NCBI GenBank assembly: GCA_002334985.1
Contig: DDBY01000039.1
Coordinates: 1-11,087, forward strand
DNA from: Micavibrio sp. UBA2020
Lineage (GTDB): Bacteria; Pseudomonadota; Alphaproteobacteria; Micavibrionales; UBA2020
Length of the DNA: 11,087 nt
Direction: 5' to 3'
Translations under genes and position numbers: made by a program
The notes under the pieces: generated by a model
What the model was told of the DNA's origin: nothing
Seen by the model: the letters and a program-made list of their open reading frames with translations, nothing else
Database searches by the model: none
Shown: one piece after another, positions 1 to 7,633 of the stretch
Layout: each line of letters starts with the position of its first letter
Position numbering within the stretch: position 1 is the first letter of the stretch

Positions 1-338
1 TCCGCCAGAAAATCCGCGCTCAGCAGCTGCATAAAGCCGGCAAGGAACAACCAGTCGATACCTGCCGCTTGCAGGGCCTCGCGCATTTGCGCTTCCTGCG
101 CCGCCTTGGCCGTACGCGGCGGCAGGTCTTGCGGGCGGGGGATAACGGCGCAGGGAATGCCGTGGCGCGCGGCGCGTGCGATGACGCCTGCCGCCGGATT
201 ATTGGTGACAATAAGGGCGATTTTAATTTCAGGCAGGGCTTGGCAGGTCGCAATAATGTTTTCGGCATTGGTGCCGGCGCCGGAGGCGAAAACCGCCGCG
301 CGCAGAGGGGACGGTTTTTGCGGACAATCAGCGGCCAA
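1..338 (-). CDS. purN: Phosphoribosylglycinamide formyltransferase, N-terminal part (cut by window edge)
   Basis: PurN transfers a formyl group from 10-formyltetrahydrofolate to GAR, giving FGAR in cytosolic purine synthesis. About 112 N-terminal residues are present; the C-terminal half with the catalytic Asn-His-Asp region lies beyond base 1. Visible family features are the phosphate-binding loop FASGAGTNAENII (about residues 17-29), IVTNNPAAGVIARA, HGIP, and the GFMQLLSADFL segment at the edge. I chose a TTG start because a strong GGAGG sits 7 bases upstream and no ATG or GTG is well placed before the conserved strand. This start lies inside the end of purD, an 11-base overlap that suggests translational coupling. 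The SGAGTNAEN loop recalls Bacteroidota PurN more than the usual SGxGSNLQA loop. Identity is secure; the start is probable. Confidence 0.93.
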   Translation of the reverse strand, partial: MAADCPQKPSPLRAAVFASGAGTNAENIIATCQALPEIKIALIVTNNPAAGVIARAARHGIPCAVIPRPQDLPPRTAKAAQEAQMREALQAAGIDWLFLAGFMQLLSADFLA

Positions 339-1635
339 TGTCTGACCTCCAATGCGCGCCGTTGAAATGGATGCGGCGGATGGCGTCGTAAGCTTTGTCC
401 CGCGCCTCGGCGATGTCGTTGCCTGTGGCGGTAATGCCAAGGACGCGGCCGCCGGTATTGTGCCATGCATCGCCATTCTTGCGCGCGCCTGCGATGAACA
501 AAAGGGCGTTGTCGTTGGTCTCTGCCGCCAGCAAATCAGGCGGCAGGGTGATGGTTTCGCCAAGACGCATGCCGGTGCCGAAAGTTTCGGGGTATCCTTC
601 GGACGTCATCACGATATGCACGGCGCTACCGGCTTTCATGCGCGGCGGGTTCATGGCAAAAAGCCGCCCTTCGGCCGCGGCCATCAGCAGGGGCACGATG
701 TCGTCTTCTATCATCGGCAGCAGGATTTGCGCTTCGGGGTCGCCAAAGCGAGTATTGAATTCGATAACATTGATATCCGCGCCGTCAATCATCAGCCCTG
801 CGAACAGAAAACCCGTATAGGGCGTACCTGCGGCGGCCATGCCCTCCAGCACGTTGCGGAAGATGTATTTTTCGATAAAGGCGCGCGCACTGGCAGACGG
901 CCAGTCTTCGGGCGCATAGCCGCCCATGCCGCCCGTGTTCGGGCCTTCGTTGCCGTCGTTGACGCGTTTGTAATCGCAGGCATAGCCAATCGTCACAAAA
1001 TCCGTACCGTCGCAAAGGGCGAAGGCGGAAACTTCGCGGCCGCTCAGTTTTTGTTCAAGCAGCAGCATGTCGGATTTCACGCTGCACGCGGGGTCTGACA
1101 TAAACGCATGCGCGGTTTCAAGCGCTTCGCCGATATCGTGGGTTACCACAACGCCCTTGCCTGCGGCAAGGCCATCAGCCTTGACCACGATGCCGCTGCC
1201 CTCGACATCCCACTGCGATATTTTCACCTCGGCGTCTTCGGGCGATACGGCGATGGCGAAATCGGCGGTGGGGATGCCGTGCCCCATCATGAAAGATTTG
1301 GCGAATATCTTGGAGCTTTCAAGTTTCGCTGCCGCCTGCGACGGGGCGGCGACTTTATATCCGGCCTCGCGCAGCGCATCGGATACGCCTGCCGCCAGCG
1401 GGCCTTCTGGCCCGATGACAACAAGGTCGGGCTTGAACGACGCGGCATATTTCAAAACGGCGTCCTTGTCAGCGGCATCGCCCGCAATGCAGCGCGTGCG
1501 CGGCAAAAGGGCTATGCCATCGCTGCCCGGCATGACGGCCAGCGCGTCCAGCAGCGGCGATTGCGTAATTTTCCACGCCTGCGCGTGTTCGCGCCCGCCG
1601 GAGCCGAGAAGAAGGATGCGCAGCTTATCCGCCAT
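328..1635 (-). CDS. purD: Phosphoribosylamine-glycine ligase (GAR synthetase)
   Basis: PurD joins glycine to 5-phosphoribosylamine with ATP to make GAR, the step after PurF. The 435-residue length is normal. Family motifs run in order: N-terminal GSGGREHA (residues 11-18), GPEGPL (75-80), ATP-grasp segment VKADGLAAGKGVVV (151-164), GPNTGGMGG (231-239), metal- and ATP-binding IEFNTRFGDPEAQ (291-303), and C-terminal GGRVL (395-399). The ATG at 1635 shares its A with the stop of the purE-purC fusion (TGATG), and an in-frame GTG lies one codon earlier. Both imply translational coupling; I prefer ATG because it gives the usual MADKLRILLLG start. The gene is intact, the third of a minus-strand pur operon, and overlaps purN at its 3' end. 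It has no signal peptide or membrane segment, so it is cytosolic. Confidence 0.97.
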   Translation of the reverse strand: MADKLRILLLGSGGREHAQAWKITQSPLLDALAVMPGSDGIALLPRTRCIAGDAADKDAVLKYAASFKPDLVVIGPEGPLAAGVSDALREAGYKVAAPSQAAAKLESSKIFAKSFMMGHGIPTADFAIAVSPEDAEVKISQWDVEGSGIVVKADGLAAGKGVVVTHDIGEALETAHAFMSDPACSVKSDMLLLEQKLSGREVSAFALCDGTDFVTIGYACDYKRVNDGNEGPNTGGMGGYAPEDWPSASARAFIEKYIFRNVLEGMAAAGTPYTGFLFAGLMIDGADINVIEFNTRFGDPEAQILLPMIEDDIVPLLMAAAEGRLFAMNPPRMKAGSAVHIVMTSEGYPETFGTGMRLGETITLPPDLLAAETNDNALLFIAGARKNGDAWHNTGGRVLGITATGNDIAEARDKAYDAIRRIHFNGAHWRSDIGR

Positions 1636-3482
1636 CACGCCGCTGCCTTTTTGATGGTTTTAAAGCCGGCCGCGACATCGGCGATGTCCCATGCATCCGC
1701 GAAGACGGTGCCGCCGCCGTATTGTTCCGACAGGGCGCGGGCGATGCCGCCATAAATCATTTCGGCTTGTTTTTTGACGTCCGCGGGCAGGGGGGCAGGC
1801 TCCGCGCCCAGTTCATCCGTGCAAATACGTTTCCAGTCTTTGTCCCCACGCGATGCCGCCAGTTTTTTGGCGATGTCGATTTGTGCATACCAGTTGCCGC
1901 CGCGGTAAACGCTGCGGAGCGCTTCTTTGGAAAGGTGCACGCCGTCCAGCGTCAGGCGCAGCTCGTCCGGCCCGATGGAATCGACCAGTTTGAAGCCGCG
2001 CAGGCCATCTGCGCCTTTGAGGTCGAAGGCAAATTCCAGCTTGCCGTCCCACATCTCAACGCCAATGCCCGCGAAAACGTCGCGCAAGCGCAGGGCGCAA
2101 AGACGGGTGAGGTCGCGCAGGGATTCGAATTCTTCGGCCGATAGCGCCGCAATCTCCCGCGCCTCCGCATAAGACAGGTAACGGTCGGAGGTTTCGAGCT
2201 TGGTCGAAAATTCAATCACCGGCAGGGCAAAAACATCGCCCGCCTTGGGGGCGGCATCAAGGCCGATATCCTTGCAATAAGCGGCATCGCCCGTACGTTG
2301 CAGGAGAGAGCTGCCCTCCGGCACGCCGAAGCGGAAGATGACTTCGAGCGGTACCAGCGTGTTTTCCGGCTTGGCGTTATAGGCGCTATAATCCCAAACC
2401 AGTTTGCCCATGACGTTTTTGCTGTCGGGGCGCAGAACATCGACGGGCTCGACGGCCAGGCAGCGGGCCATGCCGTCCATCAGGCCGAGCGCGTGATGTG
2501 CGGCGCCGTGTTTTTTGAGCGTGTTCAGTTGCGGCAGCTGCGCCAGTTGCACCGGTGCTTGCCATGATTGCCAGTTTTTCGCATCGCCCAGATAGCGGAA
2601 AAAGAAATCGGCCATCCACGCGAGCGCCGCGCCTTTACCGTCCAGCAAGTCCGGCATTTGCCCCCAGTCGAAAATGGAATAGCGGTCGGAAAATTCAAAA
2701 ACATAGGGGGATTTGCCAGTCACGCCGCGCACGTTCTTGACGGAGCCTTCGTAAATCATCGGCGGCAGACCGGCGGTTTTGGCGGCGGCAAGGCGTTTCA
2801 TGGCGGCGGCGGCGTTGCGCAGATTGTTCGCACCGACCCAGAGTCCGCCTTTTTTGGCCATCGCCAGCAGTTCAAGATATTTTGCGGGGTTGCCGATGTC
2901 GGCCTTGGCGACAAAGGGCACATGCAGGCCGAAAGCTTCAGGTTTTACATCGTCAATACATGACGCAAGGAAGATGTTAAAGCGCGCCGCGTCCGGCGCA
3001 AGGCCTGCCGTGATGTCGGTGTCTTTGACTTTTGCGATTTCAGCGGCAAGCTCGGGGCTGTTCAGCACGGCCTCGCTCGGCGCGACGATATGCATCAGGG
3101 CTGGGGTGGGATTTTTCATTCCGGCGGCGAAGGCGACGATGGCGTCGATGTTGTCGGGGCCAGCGGTCAGCACGGGCACGCCCGGCGGCATTTGCGCGAC
3201 GGAAGCGAATGAATCAATCCCGCCGAACTGCGAGCCGACCGGCATGCCCACAACCGGCAGCGGCGTCATGGCGGCAACAACGCCCGGTAGCGCGGCGGCA
3301 AGGCCAGCGCCCGCGACAATCATGTCGCCCTGCCATGTCAGGATTTTACGGCGCAACGCTTCAAGGTCGCGGTGGGCGGACAGCACGATGTTTTCAACAT
3401 CCGCATGCGCTGAAAGACGTTCTGCAAGGGGGGAGGAGATATTCGCGTCGGACGTGCTGCCAAAAACAACCAGAATTTTCAT
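1635..3482 (-). CDS. purEC: PurE-PurC fusion: AIR carboxylase/N5-CAIR mutase joined to SAICAR synthetase
   Basis: One 615-residue cytosolic protein predicted to carry two successive purine steps: formation of CAIR (PurE) and ATP-dependent aspartate addition giving SAICAR (PurC). PurE occupies about residues 1-121: GSTSD (8-12), SAHR with the active-site His (35-38), AGAGLAAALPG (57-67), GIDSFASVAQMPPGVPV (88-104). PurC occupies about 243-615: YEGSVKNV (244-251), FSDRYSIFDWG (264-274), PEGSSLLQRTGD (388-399), DSIGPDELRL (501-510). Residues about 129-235 belong to neither textbook domain and may be a degenerate second PurE copy. The PurC part is divergent and long. Start: AGAGGAG lies 6 bases before this ATG and the sequence begins MKILVVFGS as in PurE; an upstream extension would overlap purF. 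It starts 25 bases after purF. No purK is in the window, so the PurE class is open. Confidence 0.93.
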   Translation of the reverse strand: MKILVVFGSTSDANISSPLAERLSAHADVENIVLSAHRDLEALRRKILTWQGDMIVAGAGLAAALPGVVAAMTPLPVVGMPVGSQFGGIDSFASVAQMPPGVPVLTAGPDNIDAIVAFAAGMKNPTPALMHIVAPSEAVLNSPELAAEIAKVKDTDITAGLAPDAARFNIFLASCIDDVKPEAFGLHVPFVAKADIGNPAKYLELLAMAKKGGLWVGANNLRNAAAAMKRLAAAKTAGLPPMIYEGSVKNVRGVTGKSPYVFEFSDRYSIFDWGQMPDLLDGKGAALAWMADFFFRYLGDAKNWQSWQAPVQLAQLPQLNTLKKHGAAHHALGLMDGMARCLAVEPVDVLRPDSKNVMGKLVWDYSAYNAKPENTLVPLEVIFRFGVPEGSSLLQRTGDAAYCKDIGLDAAPKAGDVFALPVIEFSTKLETSDRYLSYAEAREIAALSAEEFESLRDLTRLCALRLRDVFAGIGVEMWDGKLEFAFDLKGADGLRGFKLVDSIGPDELRLTLDGVHLSKEALRSVYRGGNWYAQIDIAKKLAASRGDKDWKRICTDELGAEPAPLPADVKKQAEMIYGGIARALSEQYGGGTVFADAWDIADVAAGFKTIKKAAA

Positions 3483-3507
3483 GATATTCTCCTCTTTGAT
3501 GATGTGA

Positions 3508-5004
3508 CTATCCCGCCGCCCGCAGCCGCTTTCGCGCCTGCGAGAATTCTTCGGCATCTTTAGTGGCTGTGGGGTATTTTCCGTTGATGCAGGCCATGCA
3601 CAGTTGCGTCAGCCCAATCGCTTCGCGCAAATCGTGTTCGTCCAGATAAATGACTTTGTTCACGCCCAGTGTTTCCGCGATTTGCTCCACCGTTTTGCCG
3701 TGCGCGACAAGGTCGGCGGGGTCGGGGAAATCGATGCCATAGAAACAGGCATGGCGGTGCGGCGGGCAGGTAATGGCCAGCGTGATTTCCTTCGCGCCGT
3801 ATTTGCGCAGAAGGCTGATGATGCGTTTCGACGTCGTACCGCGCACGATGCTGTCGTCGATAAGCAGGATGTTCTTGCCTTCAATCTCTCCGGGGACGGG
3901 GCTGAGTTTCAGCTCGACCGCCCATTCGCGCTTGTCCTGCCCGCTTAAAATAAAGCTGCGCGCGACGTAGCGGTTTTTGATAAGCCCTTCGCGGTAAGGC
4001 AGGCTCAAGGCCTCGGCCGCGGCGATGGCGGCGGGGCGGCTGGTATCGGGTACGGGCATGACCACATCGGGTGATATTTCATTTGCATCAATGGCGGCGC
4101 GGGTGCGCGCGGCCAGACGTTCGCCCAGACGCAGGCGCGCCCCGTAAACGGGCTGATGGTCGATGGTGCTTTCGGCGCCTGAAAAATAAACCCATTCAAA
4201 CATGCAGGGGGCTTTTTGTTTTTCCTGCGTGGCCATGGCGCTTTGCAGGTTGCCGTCCATGTCGATGAAAACGACTTCGCCCGCCGCGATGTCGCGCTGA
4301 TAGGCATAGCCGAGATAATTGACCGCGATGCTTTCGGATGCGATGCACCATGCCTTGCGCCCGTCATCGGTTTCGCGCATGCCCAGCACCAGCGGGCGGA
4401 TGCCCTTGGGGTCGCGAAACGCAACCATGCCTTGCCCCGCCAGCAGGGCGACCACGGCATAGCCGCCGGTCAGCACGCCGAACATTTTTTCGGTGGCGGA
4501 TTTGATATTGCCGAATGAAAACGTGTCAGTATCTGCAACGGTTTTGCCGTTCATCAGGAAATCCGCGAAATAGTTAATCATGACCTCAAGGTCATTCGCG
4601 GTCAGCAGCTGGCGGTTGTATTCGGTTGAAAGCGCATCGGCCAATTCTGTGTAATTGAGGATATTGCCGTTATGCGCCATGCCAAGGCCGAAGGGCACGC
4701 CCGTCACCATCGGCTGGATGTCGCGGCGGCCATCGCCGCCCATGGTGGCATAGCGCGTATGGCCGATGGCCATGCTGCCCGTAAGCTTTTCGATTTTCTG
4801 CTGGTCGAAAACGTTGGTCACAAGGCCAAGGTCTTTTTCACACATAAACATGCGCGTCTGCGCGTCATAGCTGAGAATACCCGCCGCGTCCTGCCCGCGG
4901 TGTTGCAGGGCGAGCAAGCCGCGGAACGTATCAAAAGCCGCAGCGGCAGCCGCTCCTCGAGTCTCGCTGGACTGAGGATCGATAACGCCGATGACACCGC
5001 ACAT
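3508..5004 (-). CDS. purF: Amidophosphoribosyltransferase
   Basis: PurF uses glutamine and PRPP to make 5-phosphoribosylamine, the committed step of purine synthesis. The 498-residue protein begins MCGVIGVID, so removing Met exposes the nucleophilic Cys2 directly, with no propeptide. The glutaminase half shows QHRGQDAAGI (34-43), GHTRYAT (81-87), HNGN (111-114) and RDPKGIRPL (197-205). The phosphoribosyltransferase half shows VPDTSRPAA (318-326), KNRYVARSF, and the PRPP loop LLIDDSIVRGTT (380-391). Cys267, Cys420, Cys469 and Cys472 match the four cluster ligands of the Bacillus subtilis enzyme, so a 4Fe-4S cluster is likely, unlike Escherichia coli PurF. GGAG lies 9 bases before the ATG. It is the first gene of the pur operon, after a 179-base leader region; purine control is likely but no recognised operator was found. 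Confidence 0.97.
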   Translation of the reverse strand: MCGVIGVIDPQSSETRGAAAAAAFDTFRGLLALQHRGQDAAGILSYDAQTRMFMCEKDLGLVTNVFDQQKIEKLTGSMAIGHTRYATMGGDGRRDIQPMVTGVPFGLGMAHNGNILNYTELADALSTEYNRQLLTANDLEVMINYFADFLMNGKTVADTDTFSFGNIKSATEKMFGVLTGGYAVVALLAGQGMVAFRDPKGIRPLVLGMRETDDGRKAWCIASESIAVNYLGYAYQRDIAAGEVVFIDMDGNLQSAMATQEKQKAPCMFEWVYFSGAESTIDHQPVYGARLRLGERLAARTRAAIDANEISPDVVMPVPDTSRPAAIAAAEALSLPYREGLIKNRYVARSFILSGQDKREWAVELKLSPVPGEIEGKNILLIDDSIVRGTTSKRIISLLRKYGAKEITLAITCPPHRHACFYGIDFPDPADLVAHGKTVEQIAETLGVNKVIYLDEHDLREAIGLTQLCMACINGKYPTATKDAEEFSQARKRLRAAG

Positions 5005-5101
5005 TTCAGGGGGCTCCAGAATCGGTAAGGATCAGGAAGTAAGGTAAGCGGATTATGTGGGTTTTGATTTTTTTCGCCAGAGGAAATTTGCGGCGGCGCG
5101 C

Positions 5102-5129
5102 AAAATAGTTTTGAATCAACCGCGCGCAA
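5102..5129 (-). promoter_or_regulatory. Possible purF promoter
   Basis: Read on the minus strand, TTGCGC (5124-5129) and TATTTT (5102-5107) are spaced 16 bases apart, about 100 bases before the purF ATG. The match is only moderate. It is suggested because purF is separated from proA by 179 bases while the genes after purF are packed. purF could instead be read through from proBA. Confidence 0.25.
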
Positions 5130-5142
5130 GCTTTTTTGCGAT

Positions 5143-5174
5143 TACATAAGCGCCTGCATCTGCCGGATTATGTA
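5143..5174. repeat. Interrupted inverted repeat between proA and purF
   Basis: TACATAA (5143-5149) and TTATGTA (5168-5174) are perfect inverted copies around an 18-base centre that itself holds GCAtcTGC. There is no T-run on either side, so this does not look like an intrinsic terminator. An operator upstream of purF is possible. Two further short inverted repeats lie nearer purF: TTTGCG/CGCAAA (5087-5104) and CGCAA/TTGCG (5125-5140). Confidence 0.4.
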
Positions 5175-5183
5175 TGACGGCGT

Positions 5184-6437
5184 TTAAGTGCGGGTTTGTC
5201 CGTCGCCGCGCACCACCCATTTATAGCTGGTGAGCGCCGCAAGCCCCATGGGCCCGCGCGCGTGCAGTTTTTGCGTGCTGATGCCGATTTCCGCGCCCAT
5301 GCCGAATTGCCCGCCGTCTGTAAACGCGGTGGAGGCATTGGCATAAACCGCCGCCGCATCGACGGTGTTCAAAAATACATCGATGGCCGCGGCATCCTCG
5401 GCAACAATTGCTTCGCTGTGGCGCGACGAATGGGCGGCGATGTGCGCAAGGGCTTCGTCTATGCCGTCCACGGTTTTGACGGACATTTTGTAAGACAGGA
5501 ATTCGCGTCCGAAATCTTCCGGCGCTGCGGGTTTGAGCAGCGCGGCGGGGTAGTGGCCGGAAAGGGCAGCCAGCGCGGCGGCATCCGCGAAAATTTCCAC
5601 CTCATGTGCGGCCAGCGGCGCACAAAGCGCGGGCAAATCGGAAAGCCTTGCGCGGTCAATCAGCAGCGTATCAAGCGCATTGCATACGCTGACGCGGCGG
5701 GTTTTGGCGTTGTGGATGATTTTTGCGGCCTTGGCTGTATCGGCGGTGGCATGGACGTATGTATGCACAATCCCCGCACCGGTTTCGATGACGGGGATGC
5801 GCGCATGGGTGCGCACATGGTCAATCAGCGCCTGACTGCCGCGCGGGATGCAGATATCGACAAGCCCCACGGCATTCAAAAGCGCCGTGGTCGCTTCGCG
5901 TAGCGGCGGCAGCAGGTAGGCGATGTCGCGCGGCAATCCTGCGGCATCCAGCGTCTGGTGAATAATCGCGGTAAAGGCGCGGTTGCTGTGGTCGGCTTCT
6001 TTGCCGCCTTTCAGCGCGGCGGCGTTTCCGGCCCGAAAACACAGGGCAAAAACATCCACCGTGACATTCGGGCGCGATTCATAAATCACGCCGACAACGC
6101 CCAGCGGCACGCTGCGTTTTTCAAGGTGCAGGCCGTTCGGCAGCGTTTTTTGCTCCAGCACCACACCTATGGGGGCGGGCAGGGCGGCAACCTTGCGCAC
6201 GTCATCGGCAATCGCCTTGATGCGCGGGGCATCCAGCAAAAGGCGGTCATAGCGTGGGTCGTCCTTGGGCATGGCCGCAAGGTCTTCGCTATTCGCGGCG
6301 ATAATCTGCGCGCTTGCCGCCTCGATGTTACCTGCGAGCGCTTGCAGCACGGCGGCCGTTTTATCCGGCGTCAGCGTGCCAAGCGTGCGGCTGGCCATGC
6401 GTGTTTTTTCAAGGGCGTTTAATACGTCTTGCATCAT
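5184..6437 (-). CDS. proA: Gamma-glutamyl phosphate reductase (glutamate-5-semialdehyde dehydrogenase)
   Basis: ProA reduces gamma-glutamyl phosphate with NADPH to glutamate-5-semialdehyde, the second proline step, in the cytosol. It is a 417-residue aldehyde-dehydrogenase-fold protein of normal length. Visible features: PRYDRLLLDAPRI (61-73), GVIYESRPNVTVDVF (116-130), GNAAALKGGKEADHSN (137-152), IPRGSQALI (197-205), IETGAGIVH (217-225), catalytic Cys252 in RVSVCNALDTLL, and GMGAEIGISTQKLHARGP near the end. The Cys common in the GxCH segment is Val here, but that residue is not the catalytic one. The ATG follows the proB stop directly (TAAATG) with GGAG 5 bases upstream, so the pair is coupled. 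A second ATG comes next, and either may be used. The overall wording resembles Bacteroidota ProA. Confidence 0.97.
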   Translation of the reverse strand: MMQDVLNALEKTRMASRTLGTLTPDKTAAVLQALAGNIEAASAQIIAANSEDLAAMPKDDPRYDRLLLDAPRIKAIADDVRKVAALPAPIGVVLEQKTLPNGLHLEKRSVPLGVVGVIYESRPNVTVDVFALCFRAGNAAALKGGKEADHSNRAFTAIIHQTLDAAGLPRDIAYLLPPLREATTALLNAVGLVDICIPRGSQALIDHVRTHARIPVIETGAGIVHTYVHATADTAKAAKIIHNAKTRRVSVCNALDTLLIDRARLSDLPALCAPLAAHEVEIFADAAALAALSGHYPAALLKPAAPEDFGREFLSYKMSVKTVDGIDEALAHIAAHSSRHSEAIVAEDAAAIDVFLNTVDAAAVYANASTAFTDGGQFGMGAEIGISTQKLHARGPMGLAALTSYKWVVRGDGQTRT

Positions 6438-7520
6438 TTACGCTCCCGCGCGGATGTGAAGGTGGTCGTAATGCACGATTTCGGGTTTGTCTTTTTGCCC
6501 GACATATTCGCGCAGGCGGTCGGAACCGTAACGCGCGATGCCGATGCCGATTTTATCGCCGGAGGGCGCGAGAATGTCGATAAGGTCGCCTTTTTTGAAA
6601 TCGCCGCCGACGGATTCAATGCCGACGGGCAGCAGGCTCATGGCGCGGCCGCCGGTGCGCAAAAGCGTATCAAGCTTCGCGTTCACGGTAATATTTCCAC
6701 CCTTGGCGCCTGCGCTGAAGGACATCCATTTTTTCAGGTTGGATTTGCGCGTATGCGGCAAAATGGTGGTGCCGAGCGCTTCGCCGGAAACAATCCGCGT
6801 CAGCACGTTTTCGGTCTTAAGACTGGCGATATGTGTGGTGATGCCGATATCCGACATGCGGCGCGCGGTGCCCAGTTTGGTCGCCATGCCGCCGCGGCCC
6901 TGCGCGGTTTTTCCCGCCTTGGCTTCGGGCCAGACGTCCTTGCGCGGGTCGATGACGTCGATTTTTTTCGACGCGGGTTCGTCGGGATGGCCGTCGTAAA
7001 CGCCATCGACGCTGGTCAGGATAATCAATTTATCCGCATTCGTTTGCGCGGCGATAAGGCCCGAAAGCTCGTCGTTGTCGGTGAACATCAGCTCTTCAAT
7101 CGATACGCTGTCGTTTTCGTTGATGACGGGCAGGATGTTTTTTTGCGATGTAACTTCGCGCAAAAGGCGGGCGATGTTGAGGTAATGCTGGCGCGTGTTG
7201 AAATCCTGCTTGGTCAGCAAAAGCTGCGCCACCGCAATGCCGTGCGGCGCGAAAAGGCGCGTGTAGGTGCGCATCAGCTCATGCTGGCCGAGCGCGGCGA
7301 GCAGCTGTTTCTCCCCCGTGCTCTTGCCGTACTCGCGCCCGAGCAGCTGGCGTGCGGCATGGCGGCCGGAGCCGACGGCGCCGGAGCTGACCAGCAAAAC
7401 CTGATGCCCGGCCGCCATCAGGCCGGCGATTTGCTGGGTCAGGGTTTGCAATGTCTGCTCCATCGGCGCGCCGTTTTCGGCCAGAATCGCCTGCGTGCCG
7501 ACTTTAATGACGATGCTCAC
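6438..7520 (-). CDS. proB: Glutamate 5-kinase with PUA domain
   Basis: ProB phosphorylates glutamate to gamma-glutamyl phosphate, the first and usually feedback-inhibited proline step. The amino-acid-kinase domain (about 1-255) shows IVIKVGTQ (3-10), VSSGAVGSGR (44-53), NENDSVSIEELMFTDNDELS (134-153), LTSVDGVY (168-175) and GRGGMATK (208-215). A C-terminal PUA domain follows (about 270-345, with SLLPVGIESVGGDFKKGD). I chose the GTG at 7520: GGAG sits 6 bases upstream and the product begins MSIVIKVG, 360 residues. In-frame ATG 7541 and GTG 7547 lie upstream but lack such a site and precede the conserved strand. proA follows with no gap. The C-terminal VHYDHLHI tail and FTDNDELSG wording look like the Bacteroidota form. 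A promoter may lie near TAAAAT (minus strand, 7575-7580), but the match is weak. Confidence 0.95.
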   Translation of the reverse strand: MSIVIKVGTQAILAENGAPMEQTLQTLTQQIAGLMAAGHQVLLVSSGAVGSGRHAARQLLGREYGKSTGEKQLLAALGQHELMRTYTRLFAPHGIAVAQLLLTKQDFNTRQHYLNIARLLREVTSQKNILPVINENDSVSIEELMFTDNDELSGLIAAQTNADKLIILTSVDGVYDGHPDEPASKKIDVIDPRKDVWPEAKAGKTAQGRGGMATKLGTARRMSDIGITTHIASLKTENVLTRIVSGEALGTTILPHTRKSNLKKWMSFSAGAKGGNITVNAKLDTLLRTGGRAMSLLPVGIESVGGDFKKGDLIDILAPSGDKIGIGIARYGSDRLREYVGQKDKPEIVHYDHLHIRAGA

Positions 7521-7530
7521 GGTGAACTCC

Positions 7531-7548
7531 GGTGCAGGCATGGGCACC
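7531..7548 (-). promoter_or_regulatory. Hairpin touching the proB ribosome binding site
   Basis: In the proB transcript, GGTGC (7548-7544) can pair with GCACC (7535-7531) around an 8-base loop, and GGAG follows immediately. An overlapping alternative pairing GCAGG/CCTGC competes with it. A small hairpin flush against the Shine-Dalgarno could tune proB translation. This is inference from base pairing only; a short stem can occur by chance. Confidence 0.3.
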
Positions 7549-7633
7549 TGCGGTTAAAATACTGGACAGAAAGGATTTTATCACATTCGATGCGGCGCTG
7601 CCGTAAAATTTTTGAACATATTACGTCGAATCG

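Noticed and set aside
352..1098. 248-residue plus-strand frame opposite purD
   Set aside because: Arg/His/Gly-rich shadow of a well-supported purD.
3483..3557. 25-residue N-terminal extension of the purE-purC fusion
   Set aside because: It would overlap purF, is Arg-rich and not PurE-like, while a strong ribosome site fits the ATG at 3482.
5005..5183. Purine riboswitch before purF
   Set aside because: The gap lacks the conserved loops and three-way junction of a purine aptamer; only simple inverted repeats are seen.
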